Notes: generated by a model from the sequence alone, not told the origin. Positions 1-11,288 are shown, numbered from the stretch's first letter. The stretch: 64,000 nucleotides of DNA from Metaphire vulgaris (GCA_018105865.1 CM030835.1:11137916-11201915), one strand, 5' to 3'. Translations and numbers: made by a program.

Positions 1-9
1 CTGGCTATG

Positions 10-455
10 TCAGACTTCTTCATGATAGGGAAATTTCATAGAAAAAGGCGGCAAATCGATTTTCAGTCGAGATCTAGAACTTCCGTGGACATTATCGTGT
101 GCCTGGCGTTGGCTCTTCAGACCGGAGACGTTTCTAAGACAGGCGTCCGAATATGTCTCCGATGACGTAATTTCTCGCCGATTTTCGCCACAGACCGGTC
201 TTCTAGCTTCGCATTTTGAACTCCAGATGGCGTCGTCGACAACGGAAGCGTCGATGGCGACACTCTCAACGGTTTTGCCTTCACGCGATAGATGGCGCCG
301 CACGAAAACAACGATGCACAATAGGAAGAGGAAGCAGGCACAGATACCGACGTAGCTGATGACGTCATTTAGAAGAGACGATGCCGTCTCTTCGGTTTTG
401 AATCCGTTTACATTCAGATTTCGTCCGAAGGGCGGCAGTTTCTTTGGTTTCTCTT
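10..455 (-). CDS. THSD1: Transmembrane and cytoplasmic tail exon
   Basis: This terminal exon begins after an AG at 457-456, chosen because it alone keeps phase 1 with the CUB exon and stays open. It encodes a lysine/proline-rich juxtamembrane stretch, then a hydrophobic helix (ISYVGICACFLFLLCIVVFV) followed by RRH, a stop-transfer signal. About 100 cytoplasmic residues follow, ending KFPYHEEV and TGA. A second possible acceptor at 505-507 breaks the frame. The gene's 3'UTR is outside the window. Confidence 0.65.
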
Positions 456-3400
456 CTTTAAAACACGATAGACAGGTTTTAGGTTGTTTTGTTAAGTTTA
501 GACCCTGACATCGTAAGTGTTAAACAATAAATGCCATTAGGCCTCTAAATAAATAAGACAGGTCCATAGGCATTATGCTTTGAAGACCATGCCGGTAACT
601 CTTTAATATCAATTAGTTTGTAACCTTTGTATGCTTTCAATCTCGCTCAATGCTATACCAGTAAGTACTGTATAGGAGGCCTGTGCTAAATTCTTGTTGG
701 GCAGTTAATAGAAATCAAGATTGACATCGCACTATACAGACAGCGAAAAGTTATTAATTTGTCTTTACAGAGCTTTATATTGGTTGTAGCGTGCTGCTGA
801 TACTGTTGAGACCATTTTTATTTCTTTAGTGTAATTCGCATGTGTGACCAATGTTGATACCTGTACACCGTAATTCTAAATATTATAGTAAGTTAACAGA
901 ATGGCGCGCGGCTCACCTGAGAAAAATTCCAAGCTGAATTGTATATCGGGTCTATTTTCTCTGCTATTTTCTCTGCTATTTTCTCTGCTATTTTCTCTTG
1001 CGGAAAACTGCAATTCGATTAGCACTTTATTTCCGCTGCTTATTGCACTCATGACTTCCGTCCTTCGATTATGCAATTTCTGTGAATACTGATCGTCGTC
1101 ATCATCATCATCATCATCATCCGACGACGAAAAATGCAAGAGTAGGTCAGAGGTCGAGGTCGTTCCGTCGCGAACTTTCAACTCTGACCTCGAAGATCCG
1201 ACCCGAAGCGCCTTCGTGACGTTAAAGTTCAGTCTGATTACGTCATCGCTAACGTCATCGGACTCGACGAACCAGCGCCTGACGACGGGCATAGTGCAGT
1301 TGGCGGGGGAGAGGAAGGCGATCGCATGGTCACGTGACGCAATCAACCGACAAACGCATTGATTGCACGACTGATTGACCGCAGAACTGTGCACGAAAAT
1401 CGCTTCGAACAATGTATCTGTATAACAATAGAAATTTCAGCACATTTTCAATACAGTAATACTTCCATAACACGTAGTTGGATACAACGAATAAACGGAT
1501 ATCACGCTCTGCCTGGTAGCCGGGTTTGCGGTAAAATAACTGGAACGTGTAGGCGTAAACTTGGATGAAAAAGTGGAGGACCAACCCTATGCCTTTCGCA
1601 TTGCCTAGGCTAGCCTCTCAAAAGTGGGGACTGGCTCGATCCTAGCGGCCTAATAGAAGTTTGCGCCTATGCTGTAATGTAGTAAATTATAAGATTCGTA
1701 GGTCATGGACTCATGGAGAAAATCTGGGTTGAAATTTGGGGCAAGTGTGAGTTATTTTCGCATTTAACGGGGAGGGGGTTGAGCCCAGCTCCAGTTGAGA
1801 GAGAGACAGAGAGAGGGACAGAGAGAGAGACAGAGACAGAGAGAGAGACAGAGAGAGACAGAGAGAGACAGAGAGAGACAGAGAGACAGAGAGAGACAGA
1901 GAGAGACAGAGAGAGACAGAGAGAGACAGAGAGAGAGACGGAGAGAGAGAGAGAAGTCTACGTTTATTCTCACACTTGTTCCCACGGTTGGCGCATTTAA
2001 TAAGTATGGTTGGCAGAATAATGTTTCCTTTGGAAAGAAGTAAACGACAGTTTTATACCTGAGCAGTGAAATCTGCTGCTGCTGCTGTCGCTGCAGGATT
2101 TCCAGTCGATCAATGGACCTTCGCAGAATTTGCCGCCGATGGCCGCAGGCAGCGGCTGTCTGCAGAAACGATAGCGCATCTGGTTTCCCTCGTGACCGCA
2201 AGAGGCGCTGCACTGACTCCACTGCGACCAAAGAGCCCACGATGCGTCAACTGCAGAAGCAATACAGTAGAACTTCGTTATAACGTACTCGGCGTGTCTG
2301 TAAATTTATTGCGTTATATCAGAGATAAGTCATACCCAATACCATCCAAAACGGCAGCGCATCACACGGAACCGTATACTATACTGTATTGCGGTACGTT
2401 ATAACCGAGTATACGCCATAGTCGAGTTCGTTATAACGAAGTTCTACTGTACATGTTTACCATGCGAGCCAATAAATCTCGCACCATTTTTATTTTAGCT
2501 ATAACTTTATCAAATTTGACTAATCTTGATGAAACTCGGTAGAAATATAGCTGAAAGAACTCCCGACATGCCTATGTTCAGCCTGTTGGCAACATGTTTT
2601 ATCTGTAGGAAGAGGATGTCACGAAACAAAGCGCAACATAATAATTATTCGTACGTAATTATTCGTTTGCACTGCACTTCTTCTGGCACTAAATTCAGAC
2701 CGTCGTCATTAATTAATTATAATTCGCCGAACAGAATTCTTCACAGTGGCACCGTCGGTTAACCTACACTCCTACAGAATGGCCTGATTTGCTCTCCGAT
2801 TGCAGTCAAGAAACGTGATATTACAGATTAAGGGAGACTGATTCGCACACGTCCAACGTTCAGAAAGTCAGCAATGCATGTTTCCATTGCTGTATCCAAA
2901 CTGGGCTGCATCAGTCTCACCTTCGTTTTGCCCGGATATCAAGGTGAGCGACGTTTGATACCGCGTGACGTGTTGCTGCAGGAGATGCTTCCTGCCATCC
3001 TCTCACTATGCTTCTTCCACCTGTGTACATTTGTCACCGGTCATGCACCGCTGCCAAGTTTATACCATGCAAACGGATGATTACGTTGTGTTTTGTGTCG
3101 TTACACACAGTTGCTGCATACGAAACCTGTTGCGAACAACCTGATACTACTAAACTATAGGTGTGCTGGGTATTCTCTCACCTACGTTTCTACCGAGTTT
3201 CATCAAGGTTGGTCAGAATTTAACAAAGTTATAGTCAAAATAAAAATGGTCGGGATTTATTGACTCACAGTGTGTACTGTATATTATGCACACATACGCC
3301 GTACAAATCAAATCTAATTCTCTGCGATAACTTCTTTCTTTGGGTGTCCATGATTTTATTAATAAGTACCCCATTTTCTAGTTTCTAGAAGTTTGTTCTG

Positions 3401-3540
3401 CTTGTTTTGGTGCTTTCATTTAATCATGACAAATGTTGTATCTATAGAATTGCAAAGCAACCCAAATTGCACTTTATATGTAGAGACTCAGTACCAAGTT
3501 AATTTATGACTGTTAAAGCAATCCTAAAAAGATCGATATT

Positions 3541-3594
<54 letters not shown>

Positions 3595-4614
3595 CAGTCA
3601 CATGGCTTCAGTCAAATCAATACATACCAATGGGACGGCCATCTGCTTTGAAGCATATCGAATGTTTATCAGAGACAACTCCCTCTGGTGAGATACTAGT
3701 GTACTTGATGCAGATTTCTTCATCTACAGAAGCGTCGTCAAGTACTTCGCATGAGAATCGTACTTCTCCTTCGTGTTCCGCTCCCGTTCTTCTCTCGCCG
3801 ACGTACCGGAGCGAGTACGGCGAGGCGGGTAATCGCGGTACGCGGTACTGCTTCCGGTAGATCCGTATTACGTCCCGGGTCGACCCGAAGCACGGGGGTC
3901 GAACGTAGCTGACGGGGAAATGGTCGCCGAGGCACGGGACGAGTGGTTGGGTACTTTGCAGCGAGTACTCCGTGCCCGTCTGGTTGATCCAGGCGGCGGC
4001 GGAGGTCTGGATGGGATTTCGCGGATCGCTGGAGGCGGATATCCTAGTCCGATAGAGTCCCGGCGGAACGTAAGTGGAATTGCAGGACACGGCAAAGGAT
4101 ACCCGTGTAGGCCGAGAGATCCGGTACAGCCTGCTGGTGTACACCGCACGCAACGGTATACTTGCGGTGTGCGCGTCCGTTCCGTAGTATACCAGTTCGA
4201 GCGTGTACTTTGCCGCCGTGACGTCATCGCACGCGAATTCGACGTCGACATCGACGTCGACGGTGATGACGTCTCTTGTCGCGTCGACGGTCACGTGAGG
4301 CGGCGTCAGAGTTACGTTTGGCCACGTGACCAGCAGAGGATCGCTTTCTGTCAACACCGTACCTCCTGGTCCATTGCGCACAAGGAATCGGTACTTTCCC
4401 GGTCTATCGATGACGTCACAGTTGACCACCAGCGTACCACGTGACCGGGTAACAGGGTACGATGGCAGACGTACGGAGTCCGAGGCGTCCATGTGCAATT
4501 CGATGAGCAACGGTCGAAACGTTTCTTCCGGAAAACTGTAAGAAACTTTGATGTCCCCGTTGAACAAGACATAACGTGGAGGCGAATGCAGACGAAGGTC
4601 GATCTTTTTACCAT
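10..4614 (-). CDS. THSD1: THSD1-like membrane protein with TSP1 and CUB-like domains (3' part of gene)
   Basis: Four exons on the minus strand read in frame: 4614-3628, 2250-2059, 1417-917 and 455-10 (stop TGA at 12-10). Every internal boundary is phase 1 with GT-AG sites, the usual pattern for shuffled extracellular domains. The first exon resembles the unique ectodomain of vertebrate thrombospondin type-1 domain-containing protein 1 (blocks RGTLVVNCDV, LLVTWPNVTL, RRTGAEHEGEVRFSC). Next come a TSP1 repeat, a CUB-like domain, then a hydrophobic helix and a tail of about 100 residues. Known THSD1 is a single-pass surface protein linked to focal adhesions in vascular cells; a role here is only inference. 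The signal-peptide exon lies upstream of 4614 and was not found. The assignment rests on remembered family similarity; exon chaining is seen directly. Confidence 0.75.
456..916 (-). other. Intron of THSD1-like gene
   Basis: AT-rich intron sequence between the CUB and membrane exons. No repeat, exon or RNA gene was recognised. Confidence 0.55.
917..1417 (-). CDS. THSD1: CUB-like domain exon with acidic and SREN repeats
   Basis: This 501-bp phase 1-1 exon has acceptor TTGTTATACAG and donor GTGAGC. It encodes a CUB-like pattern: CRLIASRDHAIAFLSPANC, LKVRDG, SSGNKVLIELQF and a closing FSLEFFS. Two low-complexity insertions lie inside the fold. One is a run of ten aspartates from a GAT/GAC microsatellite (about 1098-1130). 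The other is three to four copies of SREN from a 12-bp tandem repeat (about 951-995). The CUB call is by motif only; the cysteine pattern is partly non-standard. Confidence 0.6.
1552..1667. mobile_element. Short MITE with GGCGTAAACTT ends
   Basis: The ends GGCGTAAACTTGG and AGAAGTTTGCGCC are inverted repeats. The left end and the adjoining ATGAAAAAGTGG reappear inverted in a second element at 41198-41418. It lies in an intron of the THSD1-like gene. Superfamily is unclear because the target duplication is not obvious. Confidence 0.4.
1795..1956. repeat. CAGAGA/GAGA microsatellite
   Basis: About 160 bp of CAGAGAGA-type repeat in an intron. It creates long false open frames on both strands. 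Confidence 0.9.
2059..2250 (-). CDS. THSD1: Thrombospondin type-1 (TSP1) repeat exon
   Basis: This 192-bp symmetric phase 1-1 exon encodes WALWSQWSQCSASCG followed by a basic stretch with RYRFCRQPL, GGKFCEG and a final cysteine near CSG. That gives the WxxW core and the CSxSCG motif of the TSP1 fold, with about six cysteines. The donor is GTATAA and the acceptor is TTGCTTCTGCAG. A pogo-type MITE begins 14 bp beyond the acceptor end of the exon, so most of the branch point and pyrimidine tract region is transposon sequence. Confidence 0.85.
2265..2449. mobile_element. Pogo/Tc1-type MITE, copy 1
   Basis: The ends CAGTAGAACTTCGTTATAAC and its inverted copy GTTATAACGAAGTTCTACTG are flanked by TA on both sides, as expected for the Tc1/mariner-pogo superfamily. 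It is 185 bp with no coding capacity. It lies 14 bp from the TSP1 exon. Confidence 0.85.
2450..3627 (-). other. Intron of THSD1-like gene with TA microsatellite
   Basis: AT-rich intron between the ectodomain and TSP1 exons. It contains a TA run at 3543-3593 just downstream (in gene sense) of the ectodomain exon donor. Two stretches near 2460-2530 and 3190-3250 are diverged inverted relatives (AAAATGGT, TAACTTTGTTA, ACCAACCTTGATGAAACTCGGTAG-type words), so a decayed inverted-repeat element may fill most of it. No exon seen. Confidence 0.45.
3543..3593. repeat. TA microsatellite
   Basis: Uninterrupted (TA)n of about 50 bp. Confidence 0.95.
3628..4614 (-). CDS. THSD1: THSD1 ectodomain exon
   Basis: This 987-bp exon is flanked by an acceptor TTCTTTTAG before 4614 and a donor GTATGT after 3628, phase 1 at both ends. 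It encodes about 329 residues of beta-rich extracellular sequence with several NxT/S glycosylation sequons (NVT, NST, NQT) and cysteine-containing blocks that line up with the region of THSD1 ahead of its TSP1 repeat. A DVDVDVEF stretch comes from a short GACGTC tandem repeat in the coding DNA. No membrane helix is present. It must follow an upstream exon because it has no initiator methionine near its start. Confidence 0.75.
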
Positions 4615-4660
4615 CTAAAAGAACACACAGGAATGTCAGTCACCGCAATAATCAAGAACA

Positions 4661-5049
4661 CGGTAGAACTTCGTTCAGTGGCGTAGCCACGGGGGTAGTT
4701 GGGGGTTAAACCCCCCCCTTGGACGGCGAAACAAATTTTTTATGTATTTCCATGCAATGTTTATTTTTTAGGCGATTTTGGCGATTTTTGGGGTGAAACC
4801 CCCCTTGGCGGTTATCGACGAAATTTTTTTCAAACCCCCGTCTTCCGGAAATCCTGGCTACGCCACTGACTTCGTTATAACTGACTCGGTTATAACGTAT
4901 ACTCGGTTATAAAGCACTGCAATCTTCGGTCCCGTGTGATGAGCTACTGTATTGAATGGTATTGGATAAAACGTGCCTCAGATATAGGCCTAACGTACTA
5001 AATTATACAGACCTGCTATCTACAGACCTGTTATAACGAAGTTCTACTG
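4661..5049. mobile_element. Pogo-type MITE, copy 2, split by a hAT element
   Basis: Starts CGGTAGAACTTCGTT and ends AACGAAGTTCTACTG, the same family as 2265-2449. A 193-bp hAT element (4676-4868) sits inside its left end. The first terminal base pair has diverged and flanking TA is not visible. Confidence 0.8.
4676..4868. mobile_element. hAT-type MITE nested in a pogo MITE
   Basis: Begins CAGTGGCGTAGCC and ends GGCTACGCCACTG. The 8-bp duplication ACTTCGTT is perfect on both sides, the hallmark of hAT transposition. Interior is C/G homopolymer-rich and non-coding. It is younger than the element it interrupts. Confidence 0.85.
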
Positions 5050-5598
5050 ACTACTATATTTTTCCAGAAAGATTCGGGGTTGGTCTCTTTCCCAATGGTC
5101 TAGGTAGACACCGGGAGGCTAGAACGTTTGTGAGTTCTTTCATTGAAGGTCGACAATATTTTTATTTGGGGTGAAAATATCCGATATCCTCACTGTCTTT
5201 CGAAATAGCGACAACTGGTAAACAGGTGCAAAGAAGTGGTACTGAATGAGTGAAGAGATGAATGGAATGAAGAGATTCTGTGAATGAATAAAGAGATTCT
5301 GGTTAAGTTTTAGTCTTTTAGTTATGCTATCTATAACATTTATAGGCCTGCGTGTTTTCCGAAAAATATTTTGGAATCCTGAATCCCATTCCTTCCTATC
5401 CCATCCCAAAATCTTCCATCCTCGAAATCTTGATCACCTTGCTGTAGCGGTTTCGCAGTGATGAAACTAGACGAAAATTAAAACTAATATTCCGTGAATT
5501 AACGATTAAACAAGTATTCAGCCCTGAAGATAAAAGCTCAAGATATAGAGAGGAGTGGCGACGCTGGAGTATGGAACATGTCTTTGGACAGAGCACCT

Positions 5599-5690
5599 GA
5601 AGAAGAAGAAGAAGAAGAAGAAGAAGAAGAAGAAGAAGAAGAAGAAGAAGAAGAAGAAGAAGAAGAAGAAGAAGAAGAAGAAGAAGAAGA
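5599..5690. repeat. GAA microsatellite
   Basis: About 90 bp of uninterrupted GAA repeats. Confidence 0.95.
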
Positions 5691-5810
5691 ATTAACGAAT
5701 ATTCAGTAAATGTTTTCGGGCAGAAAAGGGCAATTTTGTTTCTCTAATTGATCAATGGATTTCCCGGAGGCAAAAATAAAGTAGCAACGGACAGTTGCAT
5801 GCAGTCTGTT

Positions 5811-6177
5811 CAGTGGCGTCAATCTGCATTACAAGTTGTGGGGTCCATCTCCTGTTGTGCCAACATGCGCTTCCGGTATGTTGAACTAATAAATTTTAAT
5901 AACTAAAAATCAAGCGATAACTGGTGCTATTGTTGAATGTGCACTACATGTACTCTTTTAGCAAAATTCTTATTACTTATTAATGTTCCAAAACACCATT
6001 TGCTGATTATATCTCATATCTACCAAACGAAACAATTCATTAAACAATCGTACAACTGTACAATGTAGGTTTATTCAGATTTTTGTAAGGGTCCAATGCC
6101 TTATGGACCCTCACAATCACATTTTGTAAGTGTTCGGACCCAAGGACCCTCACGGAGTCACGGGATTGACGCCACTG
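5811..6177. mobile_element. hAT-type MITE
   Basis: Begins CAGTGGCGTCAATC and ends GATTGACGCCACTG. Flanks AGTCTGTT and AGTTTGTT match at 7 of 8 bases, consistent with an aged 8-bp duplication. No coding capacity in 367 bp. Confidence 0.75.
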
Positions 6178-8587
6178 AGTTTGTTTACTTTTCGTAGGCT
6201 ATGCTAGACATCTGTTTAGCTGATGATGGCAGGAGGGGGGAGATCGATACAAGATCCAGATGCCGACGACTGCTGTCTCAGGCTCTCAGCAGCCCAACCT
6301 GACCATTGGCTTAGCGTAAATGGGTTGACCATAATTAATTAAAAGACAGAAGTCCGATAGATAACTATAGTTACAAGGCCATCGCCTAAGATTTTACCAT
6401 CACCTGAGGCTAGGTGTGAAAAAAACATGGAGCCATCAGTGTTTGTGTGTGTGTGTGCGCGTGTGTGTGTGGATATGCATAATTTATCACCTGTCCGTGA
6501 CTATATGCCCAACGGTCTCTCCGCTAATTATCGCGTTGTCTGCTTGATCTATTGGTATCCGCCGGTGTTTAGTATAATTATCTTCACTGGTATCCGCCAT
6601 TATACAACAGTACTTGGATTATCGAGACGTCTGCTGACTGCATCTTTACTTAGCTGCCTCTGCTCCATTTCCATATTTCTCTGTTGATGGAAATTTCTAC
6701 TTATTCCGGAGGGCATCTTTTCTCACCCTCATAATTGCAACTTCCCCCACCTCGCCGGCCGCCTTGCACTCCACTCGCCAATTTCGAACGACGTTGCTCT
6801 CATGAAGCAGCGAAGAAGGAAGCTGACAAGTCGAAAGTATAGGAGAGAAGATCAGATAGAGAGAGAGGGAGAGTGCGAAGAGAAGAATTTCATCCTGCAG
6901 GGGAGAGGGAGAGAGAGAGACAGAGACAGAGACAGACAGACAGAGAGTAAAAATTGCGATGATAACGATGAGGACAGTAGCAGCAAACTCACGGTTCACG
7001 AAATACCGCAGTTTCAATCTATCTTAAGGCAAAAATAGTGCTTTTAGCTGCAAGCAGTAAAACCGTTATGCTGTAAAATTGCCTAAATTTTATAAACCTA
7101 CATTTCCAGATCCGACGAATGGGTTTGTAGGAACATCGTGAGATCTGGAAAAGAAAAAGTAGGCCTGAAAAACCTCTCCGCCCCCATTTGGAACCCTGCA
7201 TTGTCACTCAACCCTCTTTTTGGAATGACCTGCCTTCATTGTATTCCTCTGAAAGTTCACTGCGATATTTAAAATTTAGCGAACGACTTCGAAACGCACC
7301 TTCGATGGTTTTCAAATCTTCTTCGTGTTCACGTGTTTCTGTCGAGAAAAGACAAAGACAGAGAGACAACAGGAGGACAGGCTTATCTATTCCTCTTCTG
7401 TCCATGTCCTCTTTTCTAGCAACGAAGTCAAATCTTTTTCACGAAACGTCTTCTTTTTTGACGCTAAGCAACATAAAGAACCTCTTTAGTTCAAAGCAAT
7501 ACACACACGCACAGTCATACATACACACACACCCCCTAGCGTCGAGTTTTAGTGAAGCTACGAGGGGAAACCGAGTGTCGGCCGACCCCTCTGTTTGGCC
7601 CAGATTGGTCGTGAGATTAGTGCAAAAAAACCGATGAAAAAATTGTAGCAGTTGGTGGGAGTAGGTGCCCCCCTATTTTTGAACCCTAACTACGCCAGTG
7701 GCGTTGAGCAACCATAGGAACTCGACCATTTCCTTGGAATGGCTTTGCTCTTCCTTAGTAACTAAATTTTACAGACCCGCTTCGTGCGCTATAAAAAAAG
7801 TTTCACTGTAGATCCTAACAGGCACCATACAGATACCACAATTAGCCTATGTTAGGCCTATAGTAAGCCACTCCTCAATTGCAGGTAGGCCTATATTTCG
7901 AAAGAAGATATTTATAACATTAACATTTGCTTTTATGTCGATCTTTAAACCACAAAACCGAATCGTAAACAGTAGGCTATTTACCAGTGAATTCGAAGAG
8001 AAACGACATAGAAAAGTGTTTACTTACTTACTTACGCGTCTACTTCTACAGAATTTTGGCCATAACGTTGCTCCAGTTGTACTCAGTAACTTAATAATTA
8101 CTACACGTAAGTTAACCTGTAAGTGAAACATTGTTTCACCTCAAATTTGCTGGGAAGTCCGTATGACGCTTTCTCGAACGTAGGCTACTCCAGTATTCGG
8201 CTTACTGTACTTACAACTGGGGTTTGTCGTTGAGTGTATCAGGTTTCCCTACTGTGAGAAACCTTCGACCAATCGGCGCCTACGCCACCGGTGAGGTCAT
8301 GACCTCCCAGAGGAGGAGGGAGTTCTGGGTCACCGACATCTGGAAGAACAGTCCTGTTGTCAGGCTGGTGATTTCATGAGACTGTATTGTAAGTGCGCGT
8401 TGCCTTAACGACCAGATGGTGTTGGTGTTGCTGGTGGTGATGGGGCTTGGCGCATATGTGATCTGGGGAATAAGATCTACTATGGTACTAGGCCTATTAC
8501 AGCACAAGCGCTAAATAAATTCGAAAGTTTTAGTTACTTAGGTCGCACACAGGGCAGATCCTATGAATCACTCTAAAGTCTAAACCC

Positions 8588-8589
<2 letters not shown>

Positions 8590-8642
<53 letters not shown>

Positions 8643-8664
8643 TATTGTTGTTGTTGTTGTTGTT
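8590..8664. repeat. TTA/TTG microsatellite
   Basis: (TTA)n followed by (TTG)n. Confidence 0.9.
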
Positions 8665-9065
8665 AACTTGTTGTTGCTAATTATTACTGAATTATTATTA
8701 TCAATCGGATTCAAAACTTATCTGGGAAAACTAGGTTATTGAATGCAGAGCTATTACAGTGGTCTTCACACAGGCTGGCTCCGCTTCCTAAATTACTTTA
8801 AATATTCTTACTTACTTACTTACTTGATTATTTACTTCCTGGTGACAGGGACTTTTCCTTTTAGCAGTTAACTTGACTACAGAAGGTTTTTGAAATGTTA
8901 TACTTCGCCATTATAACATTACTGTAGGCGTTCAATCAAGTGTTGAAGTATGTCATGGAAGTTGATTTTGCTGTTATACACTGTAAGTGGTTGTTGTGTT
9001 CGCCTGATTTTCCGCATCTAAATGGGGGGGCGCCTCTAGCCAAGAACGCCAATTAAAACGGGACC

Positions 9066-9066
<1 letters not shown>

Positions 9067-9101
<35 letters not shown>
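9067..9101. repeat. CTG microsatellite
   Basis: About 12 CTG units. It gives a false polyglutamine frame on the minus strand with no supporting gene structure. Confidence 0.9.
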
Positions 9102-9103
<2 letters not shown>

Positions 9104-9802
9104 CGTAATTTGAGCGCTTCAACCATGTCAGCAGAAAATGCTGTCAAGCGTATACAGACATGCGATCCGACAGCGCCTGACAACTTGATTGACTTACAAA
9201 TAGCTGCCGGGCATCCAGACCAGCGCCAGGATCACAGTACTGGTATCAGGCCATGGAAAGTGGAATGCACTGACTTACATTGACTTGGCTCAGCCTGCTG
9301 TCTGCTGTGAGTTTTTTCACTGTCTTTTGTAGAACTAGTTTTCAAAAATAGTGGGGAGGTCGAGTAACTTCCATCTCAAAATCCCAAATCGTCTTTCGCG
9401 TATTTTAAAGGACAATGTTGAATTTATCGATTTTATAAGAACAATCCATTCACCTACAATTTTGCAATACTTTTATATGGCTACTGGAACTCCGAGTGAG
9501 AAACTCCTATAGACCACTGGCCGTTCCAGGATTTGGCAAGTGGGGGCCGCTGTGGTGGCAACTTCGACACTTGACGATTGAACGCCTATGGTAATTTTGA
9601 TAATGTTGATGTATAACATTTGAAAGCCTTTCAAATCGCCTACCATGGTCAGCTGTTCTTAGATCATGGTTCGACTGTGACACTAATGCTCCCTCGCGAA
9701 ATATCTGATCCAGCTGATAACGGTTTTACTGCGGCTCCCGTCCATGCTTGGGCTTATCCCACCCACACCCAACCCCGATTCCTCAGTTACACCTATCCTC
9801 TA

Positions 9803-9980
9803 CATTAGCGTCGCCACGGGGGGCAAATGGGGGCAACTGCCCCCCAACCTGCCCCAGACCACCTACCAGATTAGCGCAAATCCGGTGAGAAAGTTTTTTG
9901 TGTAGGGGGGTAGATAAGGAATCTGACACGTCAGACCCCTTTTGCCCCTCCCCAACCAAAAATTCCTGGCGACGCCACTG
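9803..9980. mobile_element. hAT-type MITE
   Basis: Left end CATTAGCGTCGCC is a diverged copy of the inverse of the right end GGCGACGCCACTG. The 8-bp duplication ATCCTCTA is perfect on both sides. 178 bp, C/G-run-rich, non-coding. Confidence 0.8.
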
Positions 9981-10887
9981 ATCCTCTAAATATCTATGCA
10001 TGGTAAAGACAGCCGAAAGTTGAAGCACATTTTCCACCATTTTCCACTTAGGCCTAGTGTTATTATGGTAACCGTTGTCAAGTTGTCTGAAGAGAGTATG
10101 TCTAAAAAGTATGGGGGCCATTGGGGGACAAGGCATTCAATAGGGGGCACGGCCCCTCGGAGCCCCTGTTGAGCCGCCACTGCTATAGACTAGTTAAAGT
10201 TAAAACGCCATATCTATCACGTGCGTGCGTGTGTTGTGGGTGGGTGTACGAGTATAAGTCTGAAAGACTCAGAACAAACCATCTTTCGGAAATGTTATCT
10301 CTTAACTCGAACACACGGCATCACCAGATGATGTAGGCTTATGGTTTGATTAGCCACTGCGGCGACGGGCACCATACTATTTCAATGTATTTCTATAGTA
10401 AATGCGATGTCACTGACGTTGACTGACGGATCACCACTCGTTCACTAGCCTCGCTTCTCTCGCCTCTGACAGATGGCGCTGCTGTGAAATTTCGTGCTAA
10501 GGTCGAAGGTCTTTTAGAACTTTTCCCGGAAATTCTTCTAGATGTTCGTTTAAAAAACAAAAATTACGGATTTCAGTTTTGAAATGGTGAAATGTCAACA
10601 CGATACGAAACCTAGTATCTTTGTAGTATTTGGGGGATACTTTGTTCAGTATACTGAAACACATACGGCGCTGTTTTCTGGAGTACTTGATACAGATTGT
10701 TGCGTGCGGAGTACTGCTGCAGTACTGCCGTGGCATTCTGGAGGAAAATAGAAAGTGATCTGGAACACGAGGAGAAATCGGAATATTGGAAACCACCTGG
10801 ATCATCCTCGCATCAAATTAGGAGAACGCCAGAGAAACAGGATTCACCACACAGTATAACACAATCACAATATACAGGCACGACGAC

Positions 10888-10889
<2 letters not shown>

Positions 10890-10922
<33 letters not shown>
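10890..10922. repeat. CT microsatellite in SCP 3'UTR
   Basis: About 30 bp of CT repeats immediately after the SCP stop codon. Confidence 0.9.
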
Positions 10923-10924
<2 letters not shown>

Positions 10925-11288
10925 AGATCAGAGGGCCCCAGAAGACTCTGGCGGGACTCTTTTCGTCCTGGGTGGTGAAGAACTCCGTGCCGGCTTCGAT
11001 GAACTCCTCCTTGCTGAGCTGGCCGTCGTGGTTGGTGTCGATGGCGTCGAAAGAGGACGGAGCCAGGCTCGGGTCGAGCCCGATGATCTGGAAGAAGAGG
11101 GAGAATTCGTCGCGCTGGATGAAACCGTCGCCGTTCGCGTCGACTGCGCTGAAGAAGAGCGGCAGCGGTCCGGCCAGGACGTCCTTCAGCTTCTGGTCGT
11201 GCAGCTTCTTTCTCATCGCCTCGACGAACACGCCCTCCGTCAGCCGGGTTCCGCCGCTGACGACTCCCTTTAGGTAGTTCTCCCAGAC
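10923..11288 (-). CDS. SCP: SCP exon 2 (degenerate site, EF3 and EF4)
   Basis: 366-bp exon beginning VWENYLKGVVSGG and ending FWGPLI-stop. It carries the third and fourth EF-hand loops. A CT microsatellite begins directly behind the stop codon, in the 3'UTR. Confidence 0.93.

Larger units (their letters stand above)
5050..10922. other. Intergenic / upstream DNA, no gene recognised
   Basis: Between the THSD1-like gene and the SCP gene. It holds microsatellites (GAA, TTA, CTG), two complete hAT MITEs (5811-6177, 9803-9980) and remnants of similar elements near 7620-7710, 9520-9560 and 10090-10185. The missing 5' exon(s) of the THSD1-like gene should lie here or further upstream but were not identified. 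Confidence 0.5.

Noticed and set aside
505..507. Alternative acceptor for the THSD1-like terminal exon
   Set aside because: It has a good consensus, but phase 1 entry from the CUB exon gives an early stop; the acceptor at 456-457 keeps the frame.
6697..7017. Signal-peptide-like minus-strand stretch (FAATVLIVIIAIFTLCLSV) as the missing THSD1 first exon
   Set aside because: No ATG at the right place, no phase-1 donor, and the sequence runs into GA/CA microsatellite.
7188..7320. LINE-like reading PSFWNDLPSLYSSESSL on the plus strand
   Set aside because: Too short and isolated; flanks give no retrotransposon tail.
11028..11277. Plus-strand frames opposite SCP exon 2
   Set aside because: Antisense shadows of the GC-rich SCP coding exon.
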